From Rutidosis leptorrhynchoides (taxonomy: Eukaryota; Streptophyta; Magnoliopsida; Asterales; Asteraceae), in the NCBI RefSeq assembly GCF_046630445.1, contig NC_092333.1, forward strand, positions 3,434,001 through 3,498,000: DNA of 64,000 bases, in the 5' to 3' direction. Positions 11,554 to 24,509 of the stretch are shown here, piece by piece. The notes under the pieces were generated by a model that saw only the letters and a list, made by a program, of their open reading frames with translations, was not told the origin of the DNA and made no database searches. The position numbers were made by a program, and so were the translations under genes. Every line of letters begins with the position of its first letter. Within the stretch, counting starts at the first letter, position 1.

Positions 11554-14500
11554 TTATATACATAAAAATGAGACTATTAATTTAAGAAACTCGAAAACGA
11601 TATATATAACGATTATCGTTATAACAACGTCTTACTAGGTACATATGAATCATATTAAGATATTGATACACTTGGTTAATTATGTTAAATGATAAGTAAA
11701 TATATTATTAAGTGTATTAACAATGAAATACATATGTAAAAATAAGACTACTAACTTAATGATTTCGAAACGAGACATATATGTAACGATTATCGTTGTA
11801 ACGACATTTAACTGTATATACATCATACTAAGATATATTATATATCATAATATCATGATAATATAATAATTTAACATCTCATTTGTTATAATAAACAATG
11901 GGTTAACAACATTCAACAAGATCGTTAACCTTTAGGTTTCAAAACAACATTTACATGTAACGACTAACGATGACTTAACGACTCAGTTAAAATGTATATA
12001 CATGTAGTGTTTTAATATGTATTCATACACTTTTGAAAGACTTCAAGACACTTATCAAAATACTTCTACTTAACAAAAATGCTTACAATTACATCCTCGT
12101 TCAGTTTCATCAACAATTCTACTCGTATGCACCCGTATTCGTACTCGTACAATACACAGCTTTTAGATGTATGTACTATTGGTATATACACTCCAATGAT
12201 CAGCTATTAGCAGCCCATGTGAGTCACCTAACACATGTGGGAACCATCATTTGGCAACTAGCATGAAATATCTCATAAAATTATAAAAATATGAGTAATC
12301 ATTCATGACTTATTTACATGAAAACAAAATTACATATCCTTTATATCTAATCCATACACCAACGACCAAAAATACCTACAAACACTTTCATTCTTCAATT
12401 TTCTTCATCTAATTGATCTCTCTCAAGTTCTATCTTCAAGTTCTAAGTGTTCTTCATATATTTTACAAGTTCTAGTTACATAAAATCAAGAATACTTTCA
12501 AGTTTGCTAGCTCACTTCCAATCTTGTAAGGTGATCATCCAACCTCAAGAAATCTTTATTTATTACAGTAGGTTATCATTCTAATACAAGGTAATAATCA
12601 TATTCAAACTTTGGTTCAATTTCTATAACTATAACAATCTTATTTCAAGTGATGATCTTACTTGAACATGTTTTCGTGTCATGATTCTACTTCAAGAACT
12701 TCGAGCCATCCAAGGATCCGTTGAAGCTAGATCCATTTTTCACTTTTCCAGTAGGTTTATCCAAGGAACTTAAGGTAGTAATGATGTTCATAACATCATT
12801 CGATTCATACATATAAAGCTATCTTATTCGAAGGTTTAAACTTGTAATCACTAGAACATAGTTTAGTTAATTCTAAACTTGTTCGCAAACAAAAGTTAAT
12901 CCTTCTAACTTGACTTTTAAAATCAACTAAACACATGTTCTATATCTATATGATATGCTAACTTAATGATTTAAAACCTGGAAACACGAAAAACACCGTA
13001 AAACCGGATTTACGCCGTCGTAGTAACACCGCGGGCTGTTTTGGGTTAGTTAATTAAAAACTATGATAAACTTTGATTTAAAAGTTTTTATTCTGAGAAA
13101 ATGATTTTTATTATGAACATGAAACTATATCCAAAAATTATGGTTAAACTCAAAGTGGAAGTATGTTTTCTAAAATGGTCATCTAGACGTCGTTCTTTCG
13201 ACTGAAATGACTACCTTTACAAAAACGACTTGTAACTTATTTTTCCGACTATAAACCTATACTTTTTCTGTTTAGATTCATAAAATATAGTTCAATATGA
13301 AACCATAGCAATTTGATTCACTCAAAACGGATTTAAAATGAAGAAGTTATGGGTAAAACAAGATTGGATAATTTTTCTCATTTTAGCTACGTGAAAATTG
13401 GTAACAAATCTATTCCAACCATAACTTAATCAACTTGTATTGTATATTATGTAATCTTGAGATACCATAGACACGTATACAATGTTTCGACCTATCATGT
13501 CGACACATCTATATATATTTCGGAACAACCATAGACACTCTATATGTGAATGTTGGAGTTAGCTATACAGGGTTGAGGTTGATTCAAAAATATATATAGT
13601 TTGAGTTGTGATCAATACTGAGATACGTATACACTGGGTCGTGGATTGATTCAAGATAATATTTATCGATTTATTTCTGTACATCTAATTGTGGACAACT
13701 AGTTGTAGGTTACTAACGAGGGCAGCTGACTTAATAAACTTAAAACATCAAAATATATTAAAAGTGTTGTAAATATATTTTGAACATACTTTGATATATA
13801 TGTATATATTGTTATAGATTCGTGAATCAACCAGTGGCCAAGTCTTACTTCCCGACGAAGTAAAAATCTGTGAAAGTGAGTTATAGTCCCACTTTTAAAA
13901 TCTAATATTTTTGGGATGAGAATACATGCAGGTTTTATAAATGATTTACAAAATAGACACAAGTACGTGAAACTACATTCTATGGTTGAATTATTGAAAT
14001 CGAATATGCCCCTTTTTATTAAGTCTGGTAATCTAAGAATTAGGGAACAGACACCCTAATTGACGCGAATCCTAAAGATAGATCTATCGGGCCCAACAAG
14101 CCCCATCCAAAGTACCGGATGCTTTAGTACTTCGAAATTTATATCATATCCGAAGGGTGTCCCGGAATGATGGGGATATTCTTATATATGCATCTTGTTA
14201 ATGTCGGTTACCAGGTGTTCACCATATGAATGACTTTTATCTCTATGTATGGAATGTGTATTGAAATATGAAATCTTGTGGTCTATTATTATGATTTGAT
14301 ATATATAGGTTAAACCTATAACTCACCAACATTTTTGTTGACGTTTTAAGCATGTTTATTCTCAGGTGATTATTAAGAGCTTCCGCTGTCGCAAACTTAA
14401 ATAAGGACGAGATTTGGAGTCCATGTTTGTATGATATTGTGTAAAAACTGCATTCAAGAAACTTATTTTGTTGTAATATATTTGTATTGTAAACCATTAT

Positions 14501-14708
14501 GTAATGGTCGTGTGTAAACAGGATATTTTAGATTATCATTATTTGATAATCTACGTAAAGCTTTTTAAACCTTTATTGATGAAATAAAGGTTATGGTTTG
14601 TTTTAAAATGAATGCAGTCTTTGAAAAACGTCTCATATAGAGGTCAAAACCTCGCAACAAAATCAATTAATATGGAACGTTTTTAATCAATAAGAATGGG
14701 ACATTTCA
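11554..14708 (+). repeat. Second LTR of the same chromovirus family, 5' end missing
   Basis: From about 11690 to 14708 it aligns with 8541-11553 and ends in ACATTTCA. The first 140 bp (11554-11690) are not in the neighbouring LTRs. They look like a diverged copy of the segment with ACTACTAACTTAATGA and ACGATTATCGTT that follows, so this LTR belongs to a subfamily with an internal duplication. It most likely is the right half of an LTR split by insertion of element A, whose left half would lie outside the window. Confidence 0.8.
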
Positions 14709-16232
14709 ATTCGATTCATACATATAAAGCTATCTTATTCGAAGGTTTAAACTTGTAATCACTAGAACATAGTTTAGTTAATTCTAAACTTGTTCGCAAA
14801 CAAAAGTTAATCCTTCTAACTTGACTTTTAAAATCAACTAAACACATGTTCTATATCTATATGATATGCTAACTTAATGATTTAAAACCTGGAAACAAGA
14901 AGAACACTGTAAAACCGGACATACGCCGTCGTAGTAACACCGCGGCCTGTTTTGGGTTAGTTAATTAAAAACTATGATAAACTTTGATTTAAAAGTTGTT
15001 CTTCTGGGAAAATATTTTTTCTTATGAACATGAAACTATATCCAAAAATCATGATTAAACTCAAAGTGGAAGTATGTTTTCTAAAATGGTCATCTAGACG
15101 TCGTTCTTTCGACTGAAATGACTACCTTTACAAAAACGACTTGTAACTTATATTTCCAACTATAAACCTATACTTTTTCTGTTTAGATTCATAAAATAGA
15201 GTTCAATATGAAACCATATCAATTTGATTCACTCAAAACGGATTTAAAATGAAGAAGTTATGGGTAAAACAAGATTGGATAATTTTTCTTGTTGTAGCAA
15301 CGTGAAAATTGGTAACAAATCTATATTAATCATATCCTAGCTAACTTATATTGTATTATACATGTATTCTAATATATTATGTAATCTTAGAATACCATAG
15401 ACACGTATGCAAATGTTTTGACATATCATATCGACCCATGTGTATATATTATTTGGAACAACCATAGACACTCTATATGCAGTAATGTGGGAGTTAGCTA
15501 TACAGGGTTGAGGTTGATTCCAAAAATATATATACTTTGATTTGTGATCTAGCCTGAGACGTGTATACACTGGATCATGGATTGATTCAAGATAATATAT
15601 ATCAATTTTTTTCTGTACATCTAACGTTGGACAACTAGTAGTAGGTTACTAACGAGGACAGCTGACTTTATAAACTTAAAACATCAAAATGTATTAAAAG
15701 TGTTGTAAATATATTTTGAATATACTTTGATATATATGTACATATTTGTTATAGGTTCGTGAATCGACCAGTGGCAAGTCTTACTTCCCGACGAAGTAAA
15801 AATCTGTGAAAGTGAGTTATAGTCCCACTTTTAAAATCTAATATTTTTGGGATGAGAATACATGCAGGTTTTATAAATGATTTACAAAATAGACACAAGT
15901 ACGTGAAACTACATTCTATGGTTGAATTATCGAAATCGAATATGCCCCTTTTTATTAAGTCTGGTAATCTAAGAATTAAGGAACATACACCCTAATTGAC
16001 GCGAATCCTAAAGATAGATCTATTGGGCCTAACAAACCCCATCCAAAGTACCGGATGCTTTAGTACTTCGAAATTTATATCATATCCGAAGGGTGTCCCG
16101 GAATGATGGGGATATTTTTAAATATGCATCTTGTTAATGTCGGTTACCAGGTGTTCACCATATGAATGATTTTTATCTCTATGTATGGGATGTGTATTGA
16201 AATATGAAATCTTGTGGTCTATTGTTACGATT

Positions 16233-16309
<77 letters not shown>

Positions 16310-16708
16310 TTAAATCTATAACTCACCAACATTTTTGTTGACGTTTAAAGCATGTTTATTCTCAGGTGAATACTAAGAGCTTCCGCTGTTGCATACTAAA
16401 ATAAGGACAATATTTGGAGTCCATGTTTGTATGATATTGTGTAAAAACTGCATTTAAGAAACATATGTCGATGTAATATATTTCTATTGTAAACCATTAT
16501 GTAATGGTCGTGTGTAAACAGTATATTTTAGATTATCATTATTTGATAATCTACGTAATGCTTTTGAAACCTTTATTGATAAAATAAAGGTTATAGTTGT
16601 TTTAAAAATGAATGCAGTCTTTGAAAAACGTCTCATATAGAGGTCAAAACCTCGCAACGAAATCAATTAATATGGAACGTTTATAATCAATATGAACGGG
16701 ACATTTTA
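14709..16708 (+). repeat. Third, older LTR fragment of the same family
   Basis: It begins at ATTCGATTCATACAT, which corresponds to about 9651 in the complete LTR, and runs to ACATTTTA. It is clearly more diverged than the first two LTRs, including an AT dinucleotide expansion. It probably is the right part of an older LTR into which the younger element group inserted. Confidence 0.8.
16234..16307. repeat. (AT)n microsatellite in the third LTR
   Basis: About 37 uninterrupted AT units replace the short ATATAT stretch found at the same place in the other LTR copies (for example near 14299). It arose after this LTR separated from the others. Confidence 0.95.
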
Positions 16709-17487
16709 TAATACTCCCACATCATTCGAAAATTCGTACGTCAATAGCTTATTAAACCAAAATGGCTTACTACATTCAAATCAACAACTTCTTAGTGGTG
16801 GTTCAACTGATGTCTAAGTGCAAACCTGCTGTTCGAATTACGCTACTTCTTTACAGACTTTGCAAATGAAATGATCAAGATGAGTAGCCTTAGCCCGTTG
16901 ACAGAATCAAGTCGTGAAGGTCGGACCAACTGTAGACGTACCAACTAATATATTACCTTTTTTTATTAAGAATAAAAACTATTTGTTAAGAAAAATTAAC
17001 ATGATTAAACATTGTTGGCTTTGGATTTATTTTATTTTATTTATTTTTTTATTTTTGCAATTGTACTATGTTGTATGCACTTATGTGAGATATAGCCTTT
17101 TACCAACTTTGTGTCTAACAAGGATAAAAAGTTTGCGCTCGCTGCCGGATTGTTTTGGTCGATTAACGGTCGGTTAATTGAATGTTTAAAAAGGGTTAAC
17201 AATCGGTTAATTTAAAAGTTTAAAAAATAAAGGAAAGAAAAATGAAAGGAAAAAAAGGAAGTGAAAAAAGTTGTAAAAAAATAACTTCGATGCGTGGTGG
17301 TTTTGGTCAGTTAACGATCGGTTAATTTAACGTTTTTAAATAAGTTATCCGTTAATTAAACATTAAAAAAACAAAGGAATAAAAAAGGAAGGGGAAAAGG
17401 AAGTGAAAAAAGTTGTAAAAACAATAACTTCGTTGTGAGGTGGTTTTGGTCGGTTGTTCACTTAATTCAACGATTAAAAAAAATTAA
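16709..17487. repeat. Dispersed AT-rich repeat, first part
   Basis: From about 16990 it resembles 35530-36005 in the same direction: TATGTTGTATGC, then ACTTTGTGT and AGGATAAAAAG, then several units of the form GTTGTAAAAAAATAACTTC followed by CGGTTAATT and a GTTTTTAAA-like end. The intervening 17,488-35,425 is made of later insertions, so the two parts were once adjacent, like tandem units. No coding sequence is supported. In 16709-16990 I see no recognisable feature. Confidence 0.6.
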
Positions 17488-17495
17488 CTGTCAGT

Positions 17496-18635
17496 AGACC
17501 AGGCAAAATGGACCCAAAGTCTTAAAAATGGGTCCATTGGGTTTACTTGAAGACCCAAATGAGTCCAAGCATATAACATAACAAATATCTTAAAGACCCA
17601 AATGGGTCCAATCACATAATACAAAAATTACTTGAAGACCCAAATGGGTTCACTTAAAAAGATTTGTTTTTCGGCGCGCGTTTTCGGCGCGCGTTTTGGG
17701 GCGCGATTTCGGGGCCCGTTTTCGGCGGCCGTTTTCGGCGCGCGATTTCGGCGCGCGATTTCGGGGCCCGATTTCGGAGCCCGATTTCGGGAGCCCGTTT
17801 TCGGCGACCATTTTCGGCGGGCGATTTCGGGGCCCGTTTTCGGCGCGCGATTTCGGCGCGCGTTTTCGGCGCGAGATTTCGGCGCGCGATTTTGGCGCCG
17901 ATTTTGGGGGCCCGTTTTGGGCGCTAGTTTTGGGCGCGCGTTTTCCGCGCGCAATTTCGGGGCCCGTTTTCGGCGCGAGTTTTTGGGGCGCGTTTTCCGT
18001 CTCCCGTTTTCGACGCCGGTTTTCGGCGCGCTTTTTCGGCGGTCGTTTTCGGCGCGCGTTTTCGGCGCCCGTTTTCAGCGCGCGATTTCGGGGCCCGTTT
18101 TCGGCGCGCGATTTCGGCGTCGATTTGGGGCCCGATTTCGGGGCCCGTTTTGGGCGCTCGTTTTCAGCGCACGATTTCGGGGCCCGTTTTCGGCGCGCGT
18201 TTTCCTTCGCCCGTTTTCGGCGCCCATTTTTGGCGCGCTTTTTCGGCGGTCGTTTTCGGCGCGCGATTTCGATCGCGATTTCGTCGCGCAATTTCGTGGC
18301 TCGTTTTCTGCGGCCGTTTTCGGTGCGCATTTTTGGCGGCCGTTTTCGGCGCGCGTTTTTCGGCGCGCGATTTCCACGCGCGTTTTCGGCGCGTAATTTC
18401 GCGGCCCGTTTTCGGGGCTCGTGTTCGGAAGAGATACATCAAAAAATACAAACAAGAAAATTTTTACTAGCTCGACCAACCGACCCGGGTCTTGACCCAA
18501 CCCGACCCGGGTCTCGACCCAACCCGTTCGACCCATTTTAATTCTGACCCGTTTCGACCCATGACCCATTTCGACCCGAACCCATTTGATCTTTGACCCA
18601 ACTCGACCCATCTCGACCCGTTTGCCAGGTATAGT
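17496..18635. mobile_element. Non-autonomous DNA transposon with GC-rich core, 8-bp flanking repeat
   Basis: CTGTCAGT occurs at 17488-17495 and again at 18636-18643. The element ends are imperfect inverted repeats: AGACCAGGCAAA at the left, and ACTATACCTGGCAAA read inward from the right. Inside the ends are subterminal repeats, AAGACCCAAATGGGTCCA at the left and GACCCGGGTC/GACCCAACCCGACCC at the right, then a GC-rich core (17668-18430). An 8-bp duplication fits the hAT superfamily, but the terminal sequence is not a typical hAT end, so the superfamily is uncertain. No transposase is present. Confidence 0.6.
17668..18430. repeat. GC-rich minisatellite (TTTTCGGCGCGCG-type units)
   Basis: About 760 bp consist of variants of units such as TTTTCGGCGCGCGATTTCGG and GGGGCCCG, about 10-20 bp long. 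Stop codons are rare in several frames simply because of composition, which produces long spurious frames on both strands. It is very dense in CpG compared with the AT-rich surroundings, and many GGCCC and GCGCGC palindromes could fold. Confidence 0.9.
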
Positions 18636-19329
18636 CTGTCAGTTAGCTAAATGTCACGACCCGGAAAATTTCGACTAATTTTGATCCAAACTCTCGATAC
18701 GATTCAATATTTTGACACGATAAGCAATGTCTGTAAAGTTGAGTCTCAAAATTTTGAACTGTTTCATTAATTCATTTGACCTTAAACTGATCCCGACGAT
18801 TCACGAACCACTAATTGTAAATAGATATGTGTGTATATATATATATACATAAATAATAATTTGAAATATAATTTGAAATATTATATGTTGTTGTTACTAA
18901 AATTTAACTATGTAAAATAAAATAAAAAATATGATATTATAATAATTATTATTTAAAACATATCAAAATATAAATAAAAGTATATTAAAAATAAATTTAA
19001 ATGATTGTAATAATCGTTTGATATTCCGATTGATATTAAGCCAGGTAAATTCAAACTTATATGGTTTTGAAATAAACGGTGGTCCGAAACTGAGTTGTAT
19101 GAATTATAGACTTATTAAATATGCATTTAAGAACTATTTGTTAAGTTTAAATTTTTTTTTTATATTTTACCTAGGATCGGGAGTTGACAGTGAGTTAAAT
19201 TTTATTTAAAAATTTTTAAATAGTTAATGATCAAATTTTGTACCATAATGACCAAAATAAATAAATGTATTTAATCTAAAAGTTTCGGATTTTTCTGAAA
19301 ACTTTTATCCGCCCCTGATTTACAACAGA

Positions 19330-19693
19330 GTACGATATACCACTTCGAAGAAACTGTCGGTATAAAAATCCAACAAGTATGGCAGCTGTATTATTCCGTT
19401 TCTGTTAAATTCTCCTTGATTGATATAAGTTACTATTATATTATTGACTTATTTACCTTTATATTATTAATTTATTTATCCTAATACTCCGTATCTTATA
19501 TATGTATGTATATGAGTTGCAGAGAGAGAGATGAACCATCACTTTGTTTCATTAAGAGACTAAGGAATCACCACTTCAACCTACAAACCAACATTACCGA
19601 CTGCCACAGAAGCCACCCGGCACCTTCGACCACACCACCAATACCGTCGATCACCACCCTAAACCACCAAATCCTCACCACTTTGTCACCTTT

Positions 19694-19763
<70 letters not shown>

Positions 19764-20289
19764 CATACATATATATATATATATATTTTTCTGTTTCATG
19801 ACCGAACATTTTCAAACCACCGGTCACCTCTGTTGATCGCCACCATACAAACACCTTCACAAACACCATTGCTAACCCAAGATCACCTTGACTCGTCATC
19901 ATCTCCGAAAAACGACCACCGGATGTCACCACCATGAACACCCATTTTATTTTTATTTTTATTTTCTTCAAGCAACACTCCAACCGTCCTCATCTTTCAC
20001 CCTCCTTACTACCACCGGCACCAACACCTTCAGTAAAACACCACTCTCGATCACCACCGTTGTCCACCATACACCTCCACTACAATGGTTTACCACCGGT
20101 AACTATTTTTTTTTTCAAACCATCACCGTCACTTTTGCTTCCTTTTAAAAACCACAACCGTCACCATCTCTAAACCACTCACCACCACAGCCGTAAACCA
20201 CCTCAGTCCGCCACCATCACCTTCTCTCGATATCATTTATTTTTTTTATTTTTTTTCTTTCTCGGTTGGTTGATCGTGAATACCCAACA
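19330..20289. other. Central part of the solo LTR, no gene seen
   Basis: This is a stretch with a (TA)n tract at about 19696-19786 and CCACC/CACCACCG-rich sequence on either side. Short frames here are broken by the microsatellite and show no recognisable protein. It lies between the LTR start and the insertion point of chromovirus B. Confidence 0.6.
19696..19786. repeat. (TA)n microsatellite
   Basis: About 90 bp of alternating TA are interrupted once by ACATACATACAT. Confidence 0.95.
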
Positions 20290-23200
20290 TGTAGTGACCC
20301 GAACTTTTCCATGTTTATATATATTAATTGAGATTGATGTTTACATGATTAAATGTTTCCAACATGTTAAGCAATCAAACTTGTTAAGACTTGATTAATT
20401 GAAATAGGTTTCATATAGACAATTGACCACCCAAGTTGACCGGTGATTCACGAACGTTAAAACTTGTAAAAAACTATATGATGACATATATATGGTTATA
20501 TATATAGTTAACATGATATTATGATAAGTAAACATATCATTAATTATATTAACAATGAACTACATATGTAAAAACAAGACTACTAACTTAATGATTTTGA
20601 AACGAGACATATATGTAACGTTTATCGTTGTAACGACATTTAATGTATATATATCATATTAAGAGATATTCGTACATCATAATATCATGATAATATAATA
20701 ATTTAAAATCTCTTTTGTTATTATAAACATTGGGTTAACAATATTTAACAAGATCGTTAACCTAAAGGTTTCAAAACAACACTTACATGTAACGACTAAC
20801 GATGACTTAACGACTCAGTTAAAATGTATATACATGTAGTGTTTTAATATGTATTTATACACTTTTGAAAGACTTCAATACACTTATCAAAATACTTCTA
20901 CTTAACAAAAATTCTTACAATTACATTCTCGTTCAGTTTCATCAACAATTCTACTCGTATGCACCCGTATTCGTACTCGTACAATACACAGCTTTTAGAT
21001 GTATGTACTATTGGTATATACACTCTAATGATCAGCTATTAGCAGCCCATGTGAGTCACCTAACACATGTGGGAACCATCATTTGGCAACTAGCATGAAA
21101 TATCTCATAAGATTACAAAAATATGAGTAATCATTCATGACTTATTTACATGAAAACAAAATTACATATCCTTTATATCTAATCCATACACCAACGACCA
21201 AAAACACCTACAAACACTTTCATTCTTCAATTTTCTTCATCTAATTGAACTCTCTCAAGTTCTATCTTCAAGTTCTAAGTGTTCTTCATAAATTCCAAAA
21301 GTTCTAGTTTCATAAAATCAAGAATACTTTCAAGTTTGCTAGCTCACTTCCAATCTTGTAAGGTGATCATCCAACCTCAAGAAATCTTTGTTTCTTACAG
21401 TAGGTTATCATTCTAATACAAGGTAATAATCATATTCAAACTTTGGTTCAATTTCTATAACTATAACAATCTTATTTCAAGTGATGATCTTACTTGAACT
21501 TGTTTTCGTGTCATGATTTTGCTTCAAGAACTTTGAGCCATCCAAGGATCCATTGAAGCTAGATCCATTTTTCTCTTTTCCAGTAGGTTCATCCAAGGAA
21601 CTTAAGGTAGTAATGATGTTCATAACATCATTCGATTCATACATATAAAGCTATCTTATTCGAAGGTTTAAACTTGTAATCACTAGAACATAGTTTAGTT
21701 AATTCTAAACTTGTTCGCAAACAAAAGTTAATCCTTCTAACTTGACTTTTAAAATCAACTAAACACATGTTCTATATCTATATGATATGCTAACTTAATG
21801 ATTTAAAACCTGGAAACACGAAAAACACCGTAAAACCGGATTTACGCCGTCGTAGTAACACCGCGGGCTGTTTTGGGTTAGTTAATTAAAAACTATGATA
21901 AACTTTGATTTAAAAGTTGTTATTCTGAGAAAATGATTTTTATTATGAACATGAAACTATATCCAAAAATTATGGTTAAACTCAAAGTGGAAGTATGTTT
22001 TCTAAAATGGTCATCTAGACGTCGTTCTTTCGACTGAAATGACTACCTTTACAAAAACGACTTGTAACTTATTTTTCCGACTAGAAACCTATACTTTTTT
22101 TGTTTAGATTCATAAAATAGAGTTCAATATGAAACCATAGCAATTTGATTCACTCAAAACGGATTTAAAATGAAGAAGTTATGGGTAAAACAAGATTGGA
22201 TAATTTTTCTCATTTTAGCTACGTGAAAATTGGTAACAAATCTATTCCAACCATAACTTAATCAACTTGTATTATATATTATGTAATCTTGAGATACCAT
22301 AGACACGTATACAATGTTTCGACCTATCATGTCGACACATCTATATATATTTCGGAACAACCATAGACACTCTATATGTGAATGTTGGAGTTAGCTATAC
22401 AGGGTTGAGGTTGATTCCAAAATATATATAGTTTGAGTTGTGATCAATACTGAGATACGTATACACTGGGTCGTGGATTGATTCAAGATAATATTTATCG
22501 ATTTATTTCTGTACATCTAACTGTGGACAACTAGTTGTAGGTTACTAACGAGGACAGCTGACTTAATAAACTTAAAACATCAAAATATATTAAAAGTGTT
22601 GTAAATATATTTTGAACATACTTTGATATATATGTATATGTATATATTGTTATAGGTTCGTGAATCAACCAGTGGCCAAGTCTTACTTCCCGACGAAGTA
22701 AAAATCTGTGAAAGTGAGTTATAGTCCCACTTTTAAAATCTAATATTTTTGGGATGAGAATACATGCAGGTTTTATAAATGATTTACAAAATAGACACAA
22801 GTACGTGAAACTACATTCTATGGTTGAATTATCGAAATCGAATATGCCCCTTTTTATTAAGTCTGGTAATCTAAGAATTAGGGAACAGACACCCTAATTG
22901 ACGCGAATCCTAAAGATAGATCTATTGGGCCTAACAAACCCCATCCAAAGTACCGGATGCTTTAGTACTTCGAAATTTATATCATATCCGAAGGGTGTCC
23001 CGGAATGATGGGGATATTCTTATATATGCATCTTGTTATTGTCGGTTACCAGGTGTTCACCATATGAATGATTTTTATCTCTATGTATGGGATGTGTATT
23101 GAAATATGAAATCTTGTGGTCTATTGTTACGATTTGATATATATAGGTTAAACCTATAACTCACCAGCATTTTTGTTGACGTTTTAAGCATGTTTATTCT

Positions 23201-23546
23201 CAGGTGATTATTAAGAGCTTCCGCTGTCGCATACTTAAATAAGGACAAGATTTGGAGTCCATGCTTGTATGATATTGTGTAAAAACTGCATTCAAGAAAC
23301 TTATTTTGTTGTAACATATTTGTATTGTAAACCATTATGTAATGGTCGTGTGTAAACAGGATATTTTAGATTATCATTATTTGATAATCTACGTAAAGCT
23401 TTTTAAACCTTTATTGATGAAATAAAGGTTATGGTTTGTTTAAAAATGAATGCAGTCTTTGAAAAACGTCTCATATAGAGGTCAAAACCTCGCAACGAAA
23501 TCAATTAATATGGAACGTTTTTAATCAATAAGAACGGGACATTTCA
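20290..23546 (+). repeat. 5' LTR of chromovirus B
   Basis: It runs from TGTAGTGACCCG to ACATTTCA, 3257 bp, and is nearly identical to 30142-33398. It is followed by the primer site TGGTATCCGAGCG at 23549. Confidence 0.96.
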
Positions 23547-23755
23547 GTTGGTATCCGAGCGTTGGTCTTAGAGAACCAGAAAATTTGCATTAGTGTGTCT
23601 TATCGAGTTTGTTAGGATGCATTAGTGAGTCTGGACTTCGACCGTGTTTTCTTTAAAAATGATTGCTTAACATTTTTGTTGGAAACTATATATTTTTAAC
23701 ATATGAATATTATGTGATATATTAATCTCTTAACGTGTTTGATATTATGTGATAG

Positions 23756-24370
23756 ATGTCTACCTCTAGAACAAGTCCCATTGACTCACCTAATAATAAT
23801 GAAGAGTCAAATGTAAATTGGAATGATTTGTGGACTGATTCACAAGTTCCCGAAGAGGAACCGGAAGAAGAGTCGGAACCGGAAGAAGAATCGGAACCGG
23901 AAGAAGAATCGGAACCGGATGAAGAAATAGAACCGGTGGGGGAAATAATAAAACGGTTAAGTAAAAGAAAATCCTCAACCAACCGACCAAAGTTAATTAT
24001 GGTCAATGGTGTTTCCGCCAAGGAAGCAAAATATTGGGAGGATTACCAATTCTCCGATGAATCGGATTCCGACGAGAATTCCGATGATGTTATAGAAATT
24101 ACCCCAACTGAATTTAAAAAGGCAAAAGAAAATAATAAGGGAAAGGGCATAAAAATAGAGAAATCTAATTCCAACCCCGATGAACTTTATATGTATCGTC
24201 AACCCCCGAAGTCCTTAAGTTGTAAAAATGACCCAGGAACCTCTAAACCACCAGGTTTTTCTAAACCAATGTGGATAACGACGGCTCATATTAGGGGAAA
24301 ATCATATATCCCTAGAAACTTGGCAAAACGAACCAAAACCGAAGAAGAAGAAACAAGCGAGTCGGAATAA
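23756..24370 (+). CDS. Extra ORF 1 of chromovirus B: acidic repeat protein
   Basis: It is 204 residues, the same length and layout as the frame at 1928-2542: Glu/Pro/Ser repeats, a basic stretch, an acidic middle and a KRTKTEEEE tail. The two copies differ at about eight residues, half of them clustered near residues 172-182. No homologue outside this element family is recognised, and function is unknown. Confidence 0.55.
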   Translation: MSTSRTSPIDSPNNNEESNVNWNDLWTDSQVPEEEPEEESEPEEESEPEEESEPDEEIEPVGEIIKRLSKRKSSTNRPKLIMVNGVSAKEAKYWEDYQFSDESDSDENSDDVIEITPTEFKKAKENNKGKGIKIEKSNSNPDELYMYRQPPKSLSCKNDPGTSKPPGFSKPMWITTAHIRGKSYIPRNLAKRTKTEEEETSESE

Positions 24371-24509
24371 GATATTTGTATTCATGTGGTGTAATATATG
24401 TAATATAGTGTGCTTATGCTTTATGATATATGTAAAAATTGCTTGTATTAATAAGTATTTTTTTTTTATGAATCTAACTCTTGTCTATTTTACAGTATAA
24501 AAACGCAAA

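Noticed and set aside
12033-12266. 77-codon plus-strand frame recurring in several chromovirus LTRs, and 84-89-codon minus-strand frames
   Set aside because: The LTR copies are nearly identical in DNA, so recurrence is no sign of coding. No known protein is resembled, and one copy lacks the frame.
17632-18541. Long overlapping open frames of 178-281 codons on both strands
   Set aside because: They lie in the GC-rich minisatellite, consist of Arg/Ala/Phe/Gly repeats, and appear in most frames at once. Composition explains them.
19307-19317. ATCCGCCCCTG as the end of a DNA transposon, also at 36138-36148
   Set aside because: The two sites share only this short word, no matching opposite ends or duplications were found, and the first lies inside the solo LTR.
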